Source: Thioalkalicoccus limnaeus (lineage in GTDB: Bacteria; Pseudomonadota; Gammaproteobacteria; Chromatiales; Chromatiaceae). From it: a stretch of 64,000 nt of DNA. Numbering within the stretch: position 1 is the stretch's first letter; every line of letters starts with the position of its first letter. The notes under the pieces were generated by a model. The model did not search any database and was not told where the DNA came from. It saw only the letters and a list, made by a program, of their open reading frames with translations. The translations under genes and the position numbers were made by a program. The stretch lies in assembly GCF_041197575.1 (NCBI RefSeq), contig NZ_JBDKXB010000007.1:93354-157353 (forward strand), given 5' to 3'. Shown here piece after piece: positions 42,331 through 52,331 of this stretch.

Positions 42331-43554
42331 CTAAAGCGCAAGCCGCGCTTCGGCCAACCAATCGACAAACCGGTCCGCCAATTGCCGGCGATCGAATCGC
42401 GACTGCGCCAGCGCCCGTGCGCGCTCGCCCATGGCCGCGAGATCTTGGCGATGGTCCGCGGCGTGGATGAGGGCATCGGCGAAGGCGCCGGGGTCATCGG
42501 GCGGCACGGCGTAACCGCAGCCGTGCTCCGTGATCATCTCGGCCAGCCAACCTGGATAGTTGTTCAACACCGGCAGCCCGGACGCCAAATAATCGAAGAA
42601 CTTATTGGGCGAGGTGCCATAGTAGAACGCTGGCACGTTGGCGAGGATCTGCATCCCGACATCGGTCGATGCCATCAACCCGGCCAAGCGGTGTTTGCTC
42701 ACCGGAGCATGGAAGACGACATTCTCCAGACCCTCGCGCCGCGCGCGCTCTTGCAAGGCGGGCTTGAGCTTACCGTCACCGATCAATACGAGCTGGATAT
42801 CCCCCCGACCACGCCGTTTCAGCTCGGCGGCTGCATCCAGCACGGCATCGAGTCCATTCGCGATACCGTGCGTGCCGGTGAAGACGGCCATCAGGTCGGT
42901 CGGGGCGACCCCCTCGGGGCGCCAGGGCTCGCTGGGCACGCCGAAGATATCCAGATCGCAGCCGTTCGGGATCATGGCGATCCGCTCGCGCGGAACACCC
43001 CGCTTGGCGATCCCATCGACGATCCCGGGCGACAGGCCAATCAGCCGATCCGCGGAACGATAGGACACCCATTCGAGCACCGACATGGACCAGAGGACGA
43101 CCGGATTGGTGATCACGCCCATGGCCCTCGGAAGCTCCGGCCAGAGATCGCGAACCTCGAAGACGAAAGGCTTGCCGCGCAGCCAGCGCGCGAAGATGCC
43201 GGGGATGCCGGCCGTCAAAGGGGTGGTCGTGGCAAAGACGACATCGGCGTCGCTCCGCATCGCAATCAGCGTGCTCCGCCAGGCGAATTTCAAGAAGGTC
43301 AAGGTTCTCTTCAGGAATCCATCGCGATTGGAATAGGGCAACTCCAGCTCGATGACTTGGATGCCGTCGACGAGCCCCGCTCGGCGACCCTTCACGTAAG
43401 GACCGGCCAGTCCCGTATTGCCGGCGGCGTAGGAACCACACACCATGGTGACCGCATGCCCCGCGTCGACGAGGCGGCGGGCCATCGCATAGGAACGATT
43501 GCCCGCGGACCCTTTGGGCGTCGAAAAATGTTGGTGGTAGTAGAGGATCTTCAT
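42331..43554 (-). CDS. Family 4 glycosyltransferase (WbuB-like)
   Basis: The 407-residue GT-B enzyme has N-terminal YYHQHFSTPKGSAGNRSYAM, FEVRDLWPELPRAMG near 140, IPNGCDLDIFG near 200 and the C-terminal donor site YGTSPNKFFDYLASGLPVL near 310, which is the GT4 signature with an acidic residue. It adds one sugar to the lipid-linked repeat unit. Its ATG overlaps the stop of the heparinase-like gene (ATGA). Confidence 0.92.
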   Translation of the reverse strand: MKILYYHQHFSTPKGSAGNRSYAMARRLVDAGHAVTMVCGSYAAGNTGLAGPYVKGRRAGLVDGIQVIELELPYSNRDGFLKRTLTFLKFAWRSTLIAMRSDADVVFATTTPLTAGIPGIFARWLRGKPFVFEVRDLWPELPRAMGVITNPVVLWSMSVLEWVSYRSADRLIGLSPGIVDGIAKRGVPRERIAMIPNGCDLDIFGVPSEPWRPEGVAPTDLMAVFTGTHGIANGLDAVLDAAAELKRRGRGDIQLVLIGDGKLKPALQERARREGLENVVFHAPVSKHRLAGLMASTDVGMQILANVPAFYYGTSPNKFFDYLASGLPVLNNYPGWLAEMITEHGCGYAVPPDDPGAFADALIHAADHRQDLAAMGERARALAQSRFDRRQLADRFVDWLAEARLAL

Positions 43555-45494
43555 GAGGGCACGGCAAACCTGTATGCACTAAAAAGCCGACCCGCCTCCC
43601 TGACCTCGACCTCCAGCACAGGCACGGGCTCACGCCGCAGATAGTAGCGTGATTCGAACCCCTCGATGAGCTGCAATCGCGCGATCGGGACCGTTGCCGT
43701 CACCTGTAGGCACTCGTCGCCGAGGCGCACGCGATCGCCATCCAGTGACCAATCGCCGGGCCGCAGCCGCCAGCGCAGCACCGCGCGCTCGGCGAAACCG
43801 GATACCCTGTCCTCGACGCGAAGCTCGGTGTCCGTCAGGGCGACCCGCCGATGGTGCCGGGCGCCTTGGCCATCCGTGTATCCGGCGGCGGCGGTCACGG
43901 CCTCGTCGGTCTCGGCGACCGGGTCGACATCCTCGGCCCGCAGCCAGTCGCCGAACAGGAAGCGGCCGAGACGCGGCATCTGGTCGCGGTCGTCGAACTG
44001 GACGGTATTGTGGCTCGCGGTGCCCTTGAAATAGCGGCTGGCGTCGTCGCCGGCGTTGTAGCTGTAGCTGCCGGCATCGCGGAGCAGGTTCTGGCCATCC
44101 CGCCAGAGATCGAGATGCAAGGCATCGGCTTGGCTCGGGCGGAAGCGGAAACGCGGGTAACGCAGCATGGCGAACGCGCGTGGGCGTCGCAACAGGCAGT
44201 AGCCACCGCCGTCGAGTTGGGCTGAGCTTGGGCGCGGCGCCGGGATCCGCGGGATCGGAACGCCCAACCAGGCGAGGGCATGGTTCCAACCGGCCCCTGG
44301 ATCCGGGCTCGGCGCCGGACCAGGGGTTGGCTCGCCGACACCCGGAGCGGGCGGATAGGCGCGCTGCTCCGCGAAGAGCGCCATCGCCAACTGCACCGAG
44401 GGTCGATGGTCGCGGTAGTCGCCGTCGTCCAGCGGCAAGAGTCGCGCACCGTCGTTGGCGCCGAGCACGGGTGCGTCGCCCGTCTCGGGCTGGGTCATCA
44501 GATGGAGCCAGCGGCTCGCGGCGATCAGGCGACCTTGCAACGTCCGCGAGAAGGGCGGCGCATCGAGCCGCCGGCGCCAACACTCGACCAGGCTATAGGT
44601 GTCGAGCATCAGCCGGTGATAGTTGACCGAGTACTGGCTGAAGCTCCCGTCCTCGGCGATTAGCCGCGTGGCGCGGTTCTCCAGCCAACGGCGACCGAGC
44701 CGCGCCCAGCGTGCGCCCAGCGCATCGCCGACGGAATCGAGCCAGGTGCCGCCGATGAACAGCGCGGCGGCCTCGGAGGTGCCGTGGTTGTTGTCCTGGG
44801 CGATCGCGTATTGGATGGTCGGGGCGATGCGTTGCAGATGCGCGCGAACCAATGCGCGGAGACGCGCCGTCGGGGCGCGCCATCGATCCAGGATCAGCGC
44901 CGCGACCGCCAGATGCATGACCCGGATCGAGGCCTCCTGGCCGCACTTCCAATTCGCCCCGAGATACGGCGGGTTGTGCCTCAGCCAGTCGTCGAGCCAG
45001 GCATTCAGCCGTTCGAGTCCGACCGGATCGCCGTGACTGGCATGCTGGGCGAAGGTCAGCACCCAATCGAAGCGCGATGCCTCCCAGATGGTCTTGATAT
45101 CGCCGACCCGCGCGTCGAAGTCCGGGATCTGCCACCAGGGGCGCAGCGGCTCGGGCACCTCGGCGCCGCTGAAGGGGTTGCGGTGCCAGTGCGGGATGGC
45201 GGGATCCTCGATCTGGAACCAGCCGAAATAATCCTGACGGTTCCACCAGCGTCGCATCAGAGCGGGGAGCCTGTCGGCAGTGCCCGAGCGCGGCGCACCG
45301 GCCTGACCATCTCCTTGGCCCGCGCCGGCAGGCGGAGAGAAGAAGGGACCATCCGGGATGTGCGCCCGAAGACGCCGCACGGGATTGAGGCCCAGCCCGA
45401 CCCCGAGCCGATAGAATAGCACCCGCGCCAGATTGGGCAGGCCCAGCGCCAGGGCGGTGCGGGCCTTGGTCATCAAAAGCCTCAGGGGTTGCAT
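43551..45494 (-). CDS. Heparinase II/III-family (alginate lyase-like) protein
   Basis: The 647-residue protein has an (alpha/alpha) toroid domain with RWWNRQDYFGWFQIEDP, WHRNPFSGAEVPEPLRPWWQ, NWKCGQEASIRVMHLA and AQDNNHGTSEAAALFIGG, then a beta-sheet domain with HLDLWRDGQNLLRDAGSYSY, NHTVQF-type SHNTVQFDDRDQMPRLGRFL. Such proteins are common in O-antigen and capsule loci next to the bi-domain dehydrogenase; whether they cleave or modify polymer is not settled. No signal peptide is obvious. The ATG at 45494 is chosen over 45608; 45473 is also possible. Confidence 0.88.
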   Translation of the reverse strand: MQPLRLLMTKARTALALGLPNLARVLFYRLGVGLGLNPVRRLRAHIPDGPFFSPPAGAGQGDGQAGAPRSGTADRLPALMRRWWNRQDYFGWFQIEDPAIPHWHRNPFSGAEVPEPLRPWWQIPDFDARVGDIKTIWEASRFDWVLTFAQHASHGDPVGLERLNAWLDDWLRHNPPYLGANWKCGQEASIRVMHLAVAALILDRWRAPTARLRALVRAHLQRIAPTIQYAIAQDNNHGTSEAAALFIGGTWLDSVGDALGARWARLGRRWLENRATRLIAEDGSFSQYSVNYHRLMLDTYSLVECWRRRLDAPPFSRTLQGRLIAASRWLHLMTQPETGDAPVLGANDGARLLPLDDGDYRDHRPSVQLAMALFAEQRAYPPAPGVGEPTPGPAPSPDPGAGWNHALAWLGVPIPRIPAPRPSSAQLDGGGYCLLRRPRAFAMLRYPRFRFRPSQADALHLDLWRDGQNLLRDAGSYSYNAGDDASRYFKGTASHNTVQFDDRDQMPRLGRFLFGDWLRAEDVDPVAETDEAVTAAAGYTDGQGARHHRRVALTDTELRVEDRVSGFAERAVLRWRLRPGDWSLDGDRVRLGDECLQVTATVPIARLQLIEGFESRYYLRREPVPVLEVEVREAGRLFSAYRFAVPS

Positions 45495-45540
45495 CGAGAT
45501 GGGTGGCCAAAAATCATGCCGCACCTGGTATTCAGGTATA

Positions 45541-45822
45541 TCAAGGCCGCCGACCCCGATCCACTTCCTCGATCCGCTCCCTGAGAAACAAATTGACCAG
45601 CGTTTCATCGCTGATGCCGCGCCGCTCGGCCAGGATACGAATCCTCATGCAAAGCTCATGATCAATAGCGAAATAATGCCGCTCCGATACAAGATTCACA
45701 TCGAATTCCGCCGGTTCTTGTTCGCCGCTTTCGGTGGCATCGTGGTGATCCCAATAGTCGCCGATATCCTGATAGCGTTCCGCGTTTGATATGGATGAGC
45801 GATTAGCCATAGCGCTGGACAT
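45541..45822 (-). CDS. CopG-type antitoxin-like protein without toxin
   Basis: The 93-residue protein reads ISNAERYQDIGDYWDHHDAT, EPAEFDVNLVSERHYFAID and ILAERRGISDETLVNLFLRE, the pattern of the CopG-antitoxin family (PF12441-like). No BrnT-like or other toxin partner is next to it. A second start at 45810 is possible. Confidence 0.75.
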   Translation of the reverse strand: MSSAMANRSSISNAERYQDIGDYWDHHDATESGEQEPAEFDVNLVSERHYFAIDHELCMRIRILAERRGISDETLVNLFLRERIEEVDRGRRP

Positions 45823-45862
45823 CCAATTGCGTCATACGGCATCTACGATTCCTGCCTGTCCG

Positions 45863-48163
45863 CTAGACACGCACCATCTCCGCCGCCTCGATACTCACCC
45901 GCGCGACTTCGAAGATCTCGTCCGGCGGGATCGGTGCGGGCCGGCCCTCGGCGATGGCGTTCAGAAAGGCCGCCGCGCAGGCTTTCTGGCCCTTGTCCTG
46001 GCGCCACAGGTTCAGGCCCTTGAAGCCCGGCCAGCCATAGCCGGTCAGACGGCGGAAGTTGTCCAGTTGCAGCACCCGCCCGGCGCAGAAGACCTCGATG
46101 CGCTCCTTCGGGAAGCTCGCCGCGCCATTGGCCAGATAATGGATGGTCCCGAACGAACCGTCCGCGAACCCCAGCAGGAGCGCTGCCTTGTCCTCGGTCA
46201 CGGCCACGCCGGGCGCGGCGCCCATCGCGCGCGCCTGCAACGAGACGATCGGGCTGCCCGCGAGAAAGCGCATCAGATCGATGAAATGGCACGCCTCGCC
46301 GATGATCCGCCCGCCACCCACGGCGCGATCCTGGGTCCAATGGTCGGCCGGAATCGCCCCCGCGTTCATCGTCATGATGAAGGACTTGGGCTCGGACACC
46401 GCATCCAGCAGGGTCTTCATCTTCTGGACATGCGGCGCGAAGCGACGATTGAAGCCTACCATCAGCAAGGGGGCCGGGCCGTGCGCTGCGCTGCGCCCGC
46501 GAACCGCGGCGTTCGCGATGGGTGCGTTGCCCTCCGGCGGCGGCGCGCTCCCGGGCTCCGGCGTGGGAGCGCCAGGCGCGTCGTGCGGACCTTCCGCGTC
46601 CCCGCCGGTGGCCGAAGAGGATGCCGGCGACGCGGAACCACTGACTCGCGCATACACCCGCTCGATCTCCGCCAGCTCCTCCAGCGTCAGACACAGCGGC
46701 TTTTCGACGAACACATGCTTGCCGGCCGCCAGCGCCTTGGCCACGAAGGGCGCATGCAGGTCGTGCCGGGTCACGATCGCCACGGTATTGATCGCCGGAT
46801 CGGCCAGCATCGCCGCCAGATCGGTGCTGGCCTCATCGAAGCCGGCCGCACGCCCGTGGACGACGCCGCTGACCCCGCCCGAGGTCACGATGGTCTTGAA
46901 CCGCGCCCCGGCCGCCTTGAAGGCCGGGATCAGCACCCGCGAGGCATAATTCCCCGCGCCGATGAACCCACACACGGGCGCGGCCGGCTCGGCATCGGCG
47001 GCACGCTCGCCCACCGCCAGACTCACCGTGCGCACCCGCAGGGTCTCGGCCGGCGCCTCGGGGTATTCGAGCAGGATGCCCAGCGCGCGCTTGTCTTCGG
47101 TCAGCACGCCATAGGCGGCCGGCGCCTCGGCGAAGGCGAAGCGATGGCTGATCAGGGGCTTCACATCCAGCCGGCCATCGGCCATCAGTTCGAGCACCGC
47201 CTCGAAGTTGCGCTGTTCGGTCCAGCGCACGAAGCCGAAGGGATAGTCCTGGCCCTGAACTTCGTATAGCGGGTCATAGCGGCCCGGCCCATAAGAGCAG
47301 GAGACCTGGAAGCTCAGTTCCTTCTCGTAGAACTCGGAGCGATTCAGCTCGAGCCCCGTCACCCCGACCAGCACGATCCGCCCGCGCTTGCGCGACATCC
47401 GCGCGGCCTGCGAGACCGGATCGCTCGACGCGGTCGAGGCGGTGATGATGACGCCATCGACACCGCGCCCCGCGCTGAAGGCCAGCCCGGCCGCGACCGG
47501 GTCCTCGCCCCGCCCCGGGTTGCACACCGCCGCCCCGAAGCGCGCCGCCAGGGCCAGCTTGTCGGCATCGAAGTCGATCGCCAGCACCCGGCAGCCATGC
47601 GCGCGCAGCAACTGCACGGTCGCGAGCCCGATCAGGCCGACCCCGGTGACGACGAAGGCCTCGCCCAGTGTCGGCTGGGCCAGGCGAATCCCTTGCAGAC
47701 CGATCGACGCCAGTACCGTGAAGGCAGCCGACTCGTCATCGACGCCATCCGGGATGCGCGCGCACAGGTTCCGCGGCACCCGCACCAGATCGGCATGCGA
47801 ACCGTTCGAGGCCACCCGATCGCCCGGCTTCAGATCCGCGACCCCGGCGCCGACCTCCACCACCACGCCCGCGTTGCAGTAGCCGAGCGGGATCGGCTGC
47901 GCGAGCTTCGAGCGCACCGCGTCGACCGTCGTCATCAGCCCATCGGTGCGCACCTTGTCCAGCACCATCCGGACCTTCTCGGGCTGCTGGCGGGCCTTGT
48001 CGACCAGGTTCGCCTTGCCGAAATCGACCAGCATCCGTTCGGTTCCGGCCGAGATCAGCGAGCGCCGCGTCTGGATCAATAGCTGTCCCGCGCCGGCGCG
48101 CGGGCTCGGGGCTTCGACCACTTCGGTGGTGCCGTTCTGCATGTTCTGAAGAATCTGTTTCAT
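45863..48163 (-). CDS. Bi-domain dehydrogenase: alcohol dehydrogenase-like plus Gfo/Idh/MocA-like
   Basis: The 766-residue protein starts MKQILQNMQNGTTEVVEAPS. Residues 1-370 are a medium-chain dehydrogenase with ADLVRVPRNLCARIPDGVDD, FVVTGVGLIGLATVQLLRAH (NAD site) and SCSYGPGRYDPLYE. Residues 395-766 are a Gfo/Idh/MocA domain with CGFIGAGNYASRVLIPAFKA, HVFVEKPLCLT and GGRIIGEACHFIDLMRFL. Two linkers rich in Ala/Pro/Ser (near 380 and 515-560) interrupt the domains. This fusion accompanies heparinase-like genes in polysaccharide loci; the substrate is not established. Confidence 0.88.
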   Translation of the reverse strand: MKQILQNMQNGTTEVVEAPSPRAGAGQLLIQTRRSLISAGTERMLVDFGKANLVDKARQQPEKVRMVLDKVRTDGLMTTVDAVRSKLAQPIPLGYCNAGVVVEVGAGVADLKPGDRVASNGSHADLVRVPRNLCARIPDGVDDESAAFTVLASIGLQGIRLAQPTLGEAFVVTGVGLIGLATVQLLRAHGCRVLAIDFDADKLALAARFGAAVCNPGRGEDPVAAGLAFSAGRGVDGVIITASTASSDPVSQAARMSRKRGRIVLVGVTGLELNRSEFYEKELSFQVSCSYGPGRYDPLYEVQGQDYPFGFVRWTEQRNFEAVLELMADGRLDVKPLISHRFAFAEAPAAYGVLTEDKRALGILLEYPEAPAETLRVRTVSLAVGERAADAEPAAPVCGFIGAGNYASRVLIPAFKAAGARFKTIVTSGGVSGVVHGRAAGFDEASTDLAAMLADPAINTVAIVTRHDLHAPFVAKALAAGKHVFVEKPLCLTLEELAEIERVYARVSGSASPASSSATGGDAEGPHDAPGAPTPEPGSAPPPEGNAPIANAAVRGRSAAHGPAPLLMVGFNRRFAPHVQKMKTLLDAVSEPKSFIMTMNAGAIPADHWTQDRAVGGGRIIGEACHFIDLMRFLAGSPIVSLQARAMGAAPGVAVTEDKAALLLGFADGSFGTIHYLANGAASFPKERIEVFCAGRVLQLDNFRRLTGYGWPGFKGLNLWRQDKGQKACAAAFLNAIAEGRPAPIPPDEIFEVARVSIEAAEMVRV

Positions 48164-48199
48164 CGCAATAGGGGCGTTTTTCAAGCGCCCACATTCTCC

Positions 48200-49291
48200 C
48201 TAAGCCAACAACTGTTCCAACGCCGCCACGATCCGCTCGCCCGCGTGCCCATCCCACAAGGGCGGCACGCCGCCAGTCTGCCAGTCTCCCGCGAACAGCC
48301 TATCCAGCACCGGCCCGAGCCGTGCCGAGTCCGTACCGACCAACACATTGCTACCTATGCTCACCGTCTCCGGCCGCTCGGTCGTATCGCGCAGCGTGAG
48401 ACAGGGCACGCCCATCACCGTGGTCTCCTCGGTGATGCCACCCGAGTCCGTGATCACGGCCTTGGCATGCTTGGCCAGGTAGTTGAACTCCAGGTAGGGC
48501 TGCGGCTCGACCAGGTGCAGATTCGCGGGCCGCTCGACGAGCTCGCGCAGGGTCTTCTCGGTGCGTGGATGAACCGGGAAGACCACCGGCAGACCGCGGG
48601 TGCCCGCGGCGATCGCCGCCAACATCCGCCCGAGCGCCGCCTCCTGATCGACATTCGCCGGCCGATGCAGGGTCAGCACGAAATAACCGCCCCGCTGCAA
48701 GCCCAGCTCATCCCAGAAGGCCGGCGGCCGCAGCCGCTCCAGGTTGGCCAGCAGGGTATCGATCATGGTGTTGCCGACGAAGAAGATCTGCGACTCCTCG
48801 ACACCGGCCCGGCGCAGATTGGCGTTGGCAAACTCGCTGGTCGTGAAGAACCAGTTGGTGATGCTGTCCGTCACCATCCGGTTGATCTCCTCCGGCATGG
48901 TCCAGTCGCCAGAGCGGATACCGCCCTCGACGTGCGCGACGGGTACGCACAGCTTCTGCGCCGCGATCGCGCAGGCCATCGTCGAGGTCACGTCCCCCAC
49001 CACCAGACAGAGATCAGAGCGCGCTTCCAGCAACAGCCGCTCGTAGCGCGTCATGATCGCCGCCGTCTGCTCGGCCTGGGTGCCGGAGCCGACCTCCAGA
49101 TTCACATCCGGCGCCGGGATGCCGAGCTGGTCAAAAAAAGACCCCGACAGGCGGGGGTCATAGTGTTGGCCGGTGTGGACCAGGCGATAACGCAACGGCC
49201 CGCCGGCGGCCTTGCGTGTCTCGAGCGCCCGAATGATCGGCGCCACCTTCATGAAATTCGGGCGCGCGCCCGCGATAATGTCGATGATCAT
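48200..49291 (-). CDS. wecB: UDP-N-acetylglucosamine 2-epimerase (non-hydrolysing)
   Basis: WecB makes UDP-ManNAc from UDP-GlcNAc. The 363-residue protein starts MIIDIIAGARPNFMKVAPII and has HTGQHYDPRLSGSFFDQLG near 40, VVGDVTSTMACAIAA near 98, HVEGGIRSGDWTMPEEINR near 117 and ITDSGGITEETTVMGVPCLT near 290, all conserved. It lies between the HicA-like toxin gene (8 bp upstream) and the bi-domain dehydrogenase (36 bp downstream). Confidence 0.95.
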   Translation of the reverse strand: MIIDIIAGARPNFMKVAPIIRALETRKAAGGPLRYRLVHTGQHYDPRLSGSFFDQLGIPAPDVNLEVGSGTQAEQTAAIMTRYERLLLEARSDLCLVVGDVTSTMACAIAAQKLCVPVAHVEGGIRSGDWTMPEEINRMVTDSITNWFFTTSEFANANLRRAGVEESQIFFVGNTMIDTLLANLERLRPPAFWDELGLQRGGYFVLTLHRPANVDQEAALGRMLAAIAAGTRGLPVVFPVHPRTEKTLRELVERPANLHLVEPQPYLEFNYLAKHAKAVITDSGGITEETTVMGVPCLTLRDTTERPETVSIGSNVLVGTDSARLGPVLDRLFAGDWQTGGVPPLWDGHAGERIVAALEQLLA

Positions 49292-49299
49292 AAGAGTAA

Positions 49300-49497
49300 C
49301 TAGAATTTCTTCGGGAGGCCTGCCTGCTTGAGTACGGCGTTTGCCGTGTGACGTGACTTGATCTTCTGGTCTACGGGAAAGTGGATGCCTGTATGCGGAG
49401 AGAACCAGATCTCATGATCACCCTTGCCAGGTCTTACGAACCTGCAACCCGCGTCGATGAGCACAGCTTTCAAATCGGGCGTAAAGCACCCACCCAT
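49300..49497 (-). CDS. hicA: HicA-like toxin
   Basis: The 65-residue protein has the HicA double-stranded RNA-binding fold: LKAVLIDAGCRFVRPGKGDH with the catalytic His in KGDHEIW, then HFPVDQKIKSRHTANAVLKQ and AGLP. Its ATG shares one base with the stop of the DUF1902-type gene upstream, so they form one module. Confidence 0.85.
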   Translation of the reverse strand: MGGCFTPDLKAVLIDAGCRFVRPGKGDHEIWFSPHTGIHFPVDQKIKSRHTANAVLKQAGLPKKF

Positions 49498-49733
49498 CAG
49501 TTGAGCGCCCGATGGGCCACGGCAAACTTGCGCGCGAGCAACTCAAAGGGCACCTCAGGTCCATCCGGATAACCATTGGCATCGAGCAACTCGGGCACCA
49601 TCATTTCGAGTTTGGATGACAACCCCTCCAGTGTCTCGGCTTCAGTCGCCAGGCCGGGGACATCGTCCGAAGTCGCCACCCAAACGCCAACCTCGGCATC
49701 CCATTCCGCACGTATAAATAAAATCTTATGCAC
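49497..49733 (-). CDS. DUF1902/HicB-like antitoxin
   Basis: The 78-residue protein reads IRAEWDAEVGVWVATSDDVP, GLATEAETLEGLSSKLEMMV and PELLDANG, a partial RNase H-like fold as in HicB and DUF1902. It precedes the HicA-like toxin, reverse to the classic hicAB order but common for this subtype. Confidence 0.85.
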   Translation of the reverse strand: MHKILFIRAEWDAEVGVWVATSDDVPGLATEAETLEGLSSKLEMMVPELLDANGYPDGPEVPFELLARKFAVAHRALN

Positions 49734-49816
49734 TTTGCCTCCTCAAGATTGCAGTTACGGCGCACGTATCGGCTGCGCTCACGATAAACGTCGACCAGTT
49801 CGTGCGCGGTTCGGGC

Positions 49817-52080
49817 TCACGCCCCTGCACTGACCGCCACCCCGATCGTCACCCGGCTCACCTCCAGGATCTCGTCCAGCGGGATCGGCGCCGGCCCGCC
49901 ATCACGGAGCGCCTGCACGAAGGCCGCGGCGCAGGCCTTCTGGCCCTTGTCCTGGCGCCACAGCCTCATCGTCTTGAAGCCCGGCCAACCGTAGCCGGTC
50001 AAGCGGCGGAAGTTGTCGAGTTGCAGCACCCGCCCGCCGGCGAAGACTTCGAGCCGCTCCTTTGGGAAGGCCTTGCTGCCGTTCGCGAAGTAGTGCACGG
50101 TGCCGATGGAGCCCTCGGCGAATCCCAGTTGCAGGCTCAGCGTATCGCCGGTAGCCGAGTCCATCGCCAGCCGCGCATGATGCTCGATCGGCGCACCGGC
50201 CAGGAAGCGCAGCAGATCGATGAAATGACAGGCCTCGCCGATGATCCGTCCGCCGCCGACCATCGGGTCCTGTGTCCAGTGGTCCGCCGGGATCGCACCG
50301 GCGTTGACCGTCATCACGAAGGCCTTCGGGCCGCTCACGCCGGCCAGCAGCGATTTGATCTTCTGAACATGCGGGGCGAAGCGGCGGTTGAAGCCGACCA
50401 TGAGGAGAGGCGCTGAGGGAGAAGGCACTGAGGCACTAGGGCACTAGGGCACTGAGGCACTAAGCGCCCCTCCGAGCCCCTCTGCTCAGTGCCTTCCTGC
50501 CTTAGTGCCTCAGTGCCTCCCCCCCCCTCAGCGCCTATTTCATCCAACTCGGCCAACGTCAAGCACAACGGCTTCTCGACGAACACCGCCTTTCCAGCCC
50601 GCAAACCCTGCAACACAAAGCGCGCATGGCTGTCATGACGCGTCGTGATGACCAGCGCATCCGTCTTGGTATCCGTAAAGAGCGAGGCCGTATCGGTCGT
50701 CGTCTGCGCGAAGCCGAATTTCCGACCGGCATGCAACCCACTCACGCCACCGCTCGAGGCCACTGAGTGCAACCGCGCCCCCGCCGCCTTGAACGCCGGA
50801 ATCAACACGCCGGTGGCATAGTTTCCCGCACCGATGAAGCTTAAAGAAGGCACCGAGGCGCTGAGGCGCTGAGCCGCCGAGCGACCTTCCGCCCCCCGCT
50901 GCTCCGTTCCTTCCCCCCCGCCAGGGCGCAGCGCCACCGTCCTAGCCAGCAACCGCCCGTCATCCCCGCCGGGATACTCCAACAGAATCCCCAACGAAGG
51001 TTCGGCACCGGCGACGACCTCGTAGGCGCGCTCGGCCTCGGCCAGCGCGAACCGGTGGGCCACCAGCGGCGCGACATCCAGCCGCCCGTCGGCGAGCATA
51101 TCCAACACCGCCTCGAAATTGCGCTGCTCGGTCCAGCGCACGAAGCCGACCGGGTAATCCTGGCCCTGCTCCTCGTACAAGGGGTCATAACGCCCCGGAC
51201 CATAAGAGCAGGAAACCTGAAAGGTCAATTCCTTCTCGTAGAAATCGGCCCGCGACAGCTCCAGCCCGACCACACCGACCAGCACGATCCGCCCACGCTT
51301 GCGGCACATCAGCGCCGCCTGATGCACCGGCTCGTTGCTGCGGGTCGCGGCCGTGATGATCACCGCATCCGCCCCGCGCCCGCGCGAGAAGGCTTCCGCC
51401 ACGGCCACCGGATCCTGCCCGACCGAGAGATCCACCGTCTCGGCGCCGAACTGCCGCGCCAGCGCCAGCTTCGCCGGGTCCATATCGATGCCCAACACTC
51501 GGCACCCGTGCGCCCGCAGCAATTGCACCGTCATCAGCCCGATGAGGCCCAACCCGGTCACCACCACTGCCTCGCCCAAGGTCGGCGCCACCAGCCGAAT
51601 CCCCTGTAAAGCGATCGCCCCGATCACGGTAAAGGCCGCCGCCTCGTCGGACACCGCATCAGGAATCCGCGCGCACAGATTCACCGGAACCGAAACCACC
51701 TCCGCATGCTTGCCATTGGAAACGACCCGATCTCCGACCACAAACCCCGCACTCTGTCCACTGCCGCCGACCTCCGTGACAATGCCAACGTTGCAGTACC
51801 CCAACGCCAGCGGCTGCTCGAGCTTGTTCCGCACCGCCTCCAGCGTCGGCGCCAGCCCGTCGGTCTTCACCTTCTCCAGCACTTGGCGCACCTTGTCCGG
51901 CTGCTGCCGTGCCTTCTCGATCGGACTGGCCTTACCGAAATCCACCAGCATCCGTTCGGTGCCGGCTGAAATCAGCGAGCAGTTGGTGCGGATGAGCAAA
52001 GCCCCCCGTCCGACGCGTGGGCAAGGGACTTCGGCCAGCTCGGTGCGGCCGTCTTTCAGGTTCTGTAGGATTTGTTTCAC
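49817..52080 (-). pseudogene. Second bi-domain dehydrogenase gene, split by a frameshift
   Basis: From the ATG at 52080 the frame gives a medium-chain dehydrogenase domain (MKQILQNLKDGRTELAEVPC, VVTGLGLIGLMTVQLLRAHG) and the start of the Gfo/Idh/MocA domain (SFIGAGNYATGVLIPAFKAA, VFVEKPLCLTLAEL). At about 50410-50430 the reading shifts and the rest continues in another frame (LLMVGFNRRFAPHVQKIKSL, VGGGRIIGEACHFIDLLRFL) to 49817. Both linkers hold low-complexity inserts reading GTEQRG-x-EGR. It is a diverged paralogue of the intact gene at 45863. Whether the shift is fixed or reversible cannot be told from one sequence. Confidence 0.85.
50425..50530. repeat. GGCACTGA-type minisatellite and C9 tract at the frameshift
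   Basis: Repeated units GGCACTGA, GGCACTA, GGGCACTA run through 50425-50463, and inverted units TTAGTGCCTCAGTGCCTCC occur at 50502-50520 followed by nine C residues to 50527. A related insert (GAGGCGCTGAGGCGCTGAG) is at 50850-50875 in the other linker. Confidence 0.8.
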
Positions 52081-52198
52081 GGGTTGCCTGTTCAGTCAGT
52101 CAATATCAACTCCGCGAGCACGGCGGCTGATCGGCGCAAAGAGACCGCCCCGGACCGCCCGCGCCCCGCGCCGTCATCGCCCAGTCTTGCGCAGTTCG

Positions 52199-52331
52199 GC
52201 CTTGATCGTCGTTTCGCCCAATACCCTGGTCAAGGGGCAGGCGTCACCGCGTACGGCATTGCGAATCAGAGTGTTACGGTTCGGTGCCACCCGGTTATGC
52301 CGCAGGTGGACCAAGCGATGATCAAGGCCCC
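52199..52331. mobile_element. 133-bp MITE-like insertion with terminal inverted repeats
   Basis: The ends GGCCTTGATC (52198-52207) and GATCAAGGCC (52320-52329) are perfect inverted repeats. CAGTTCG stands on both sides (52192-52198 and 52332-52338) as a possible target duplication. The insert interrupts a methyltransferase fragment whose two other copies (34166, 54237) run straight through at the same place. It has no coding capacity. Confidence 0.65.

Noticed and set aside
50425..50530. CRISPR-like array
   Set aside because: Units of 7-9 bp without spacers inside a coding gene; a minisatellite.
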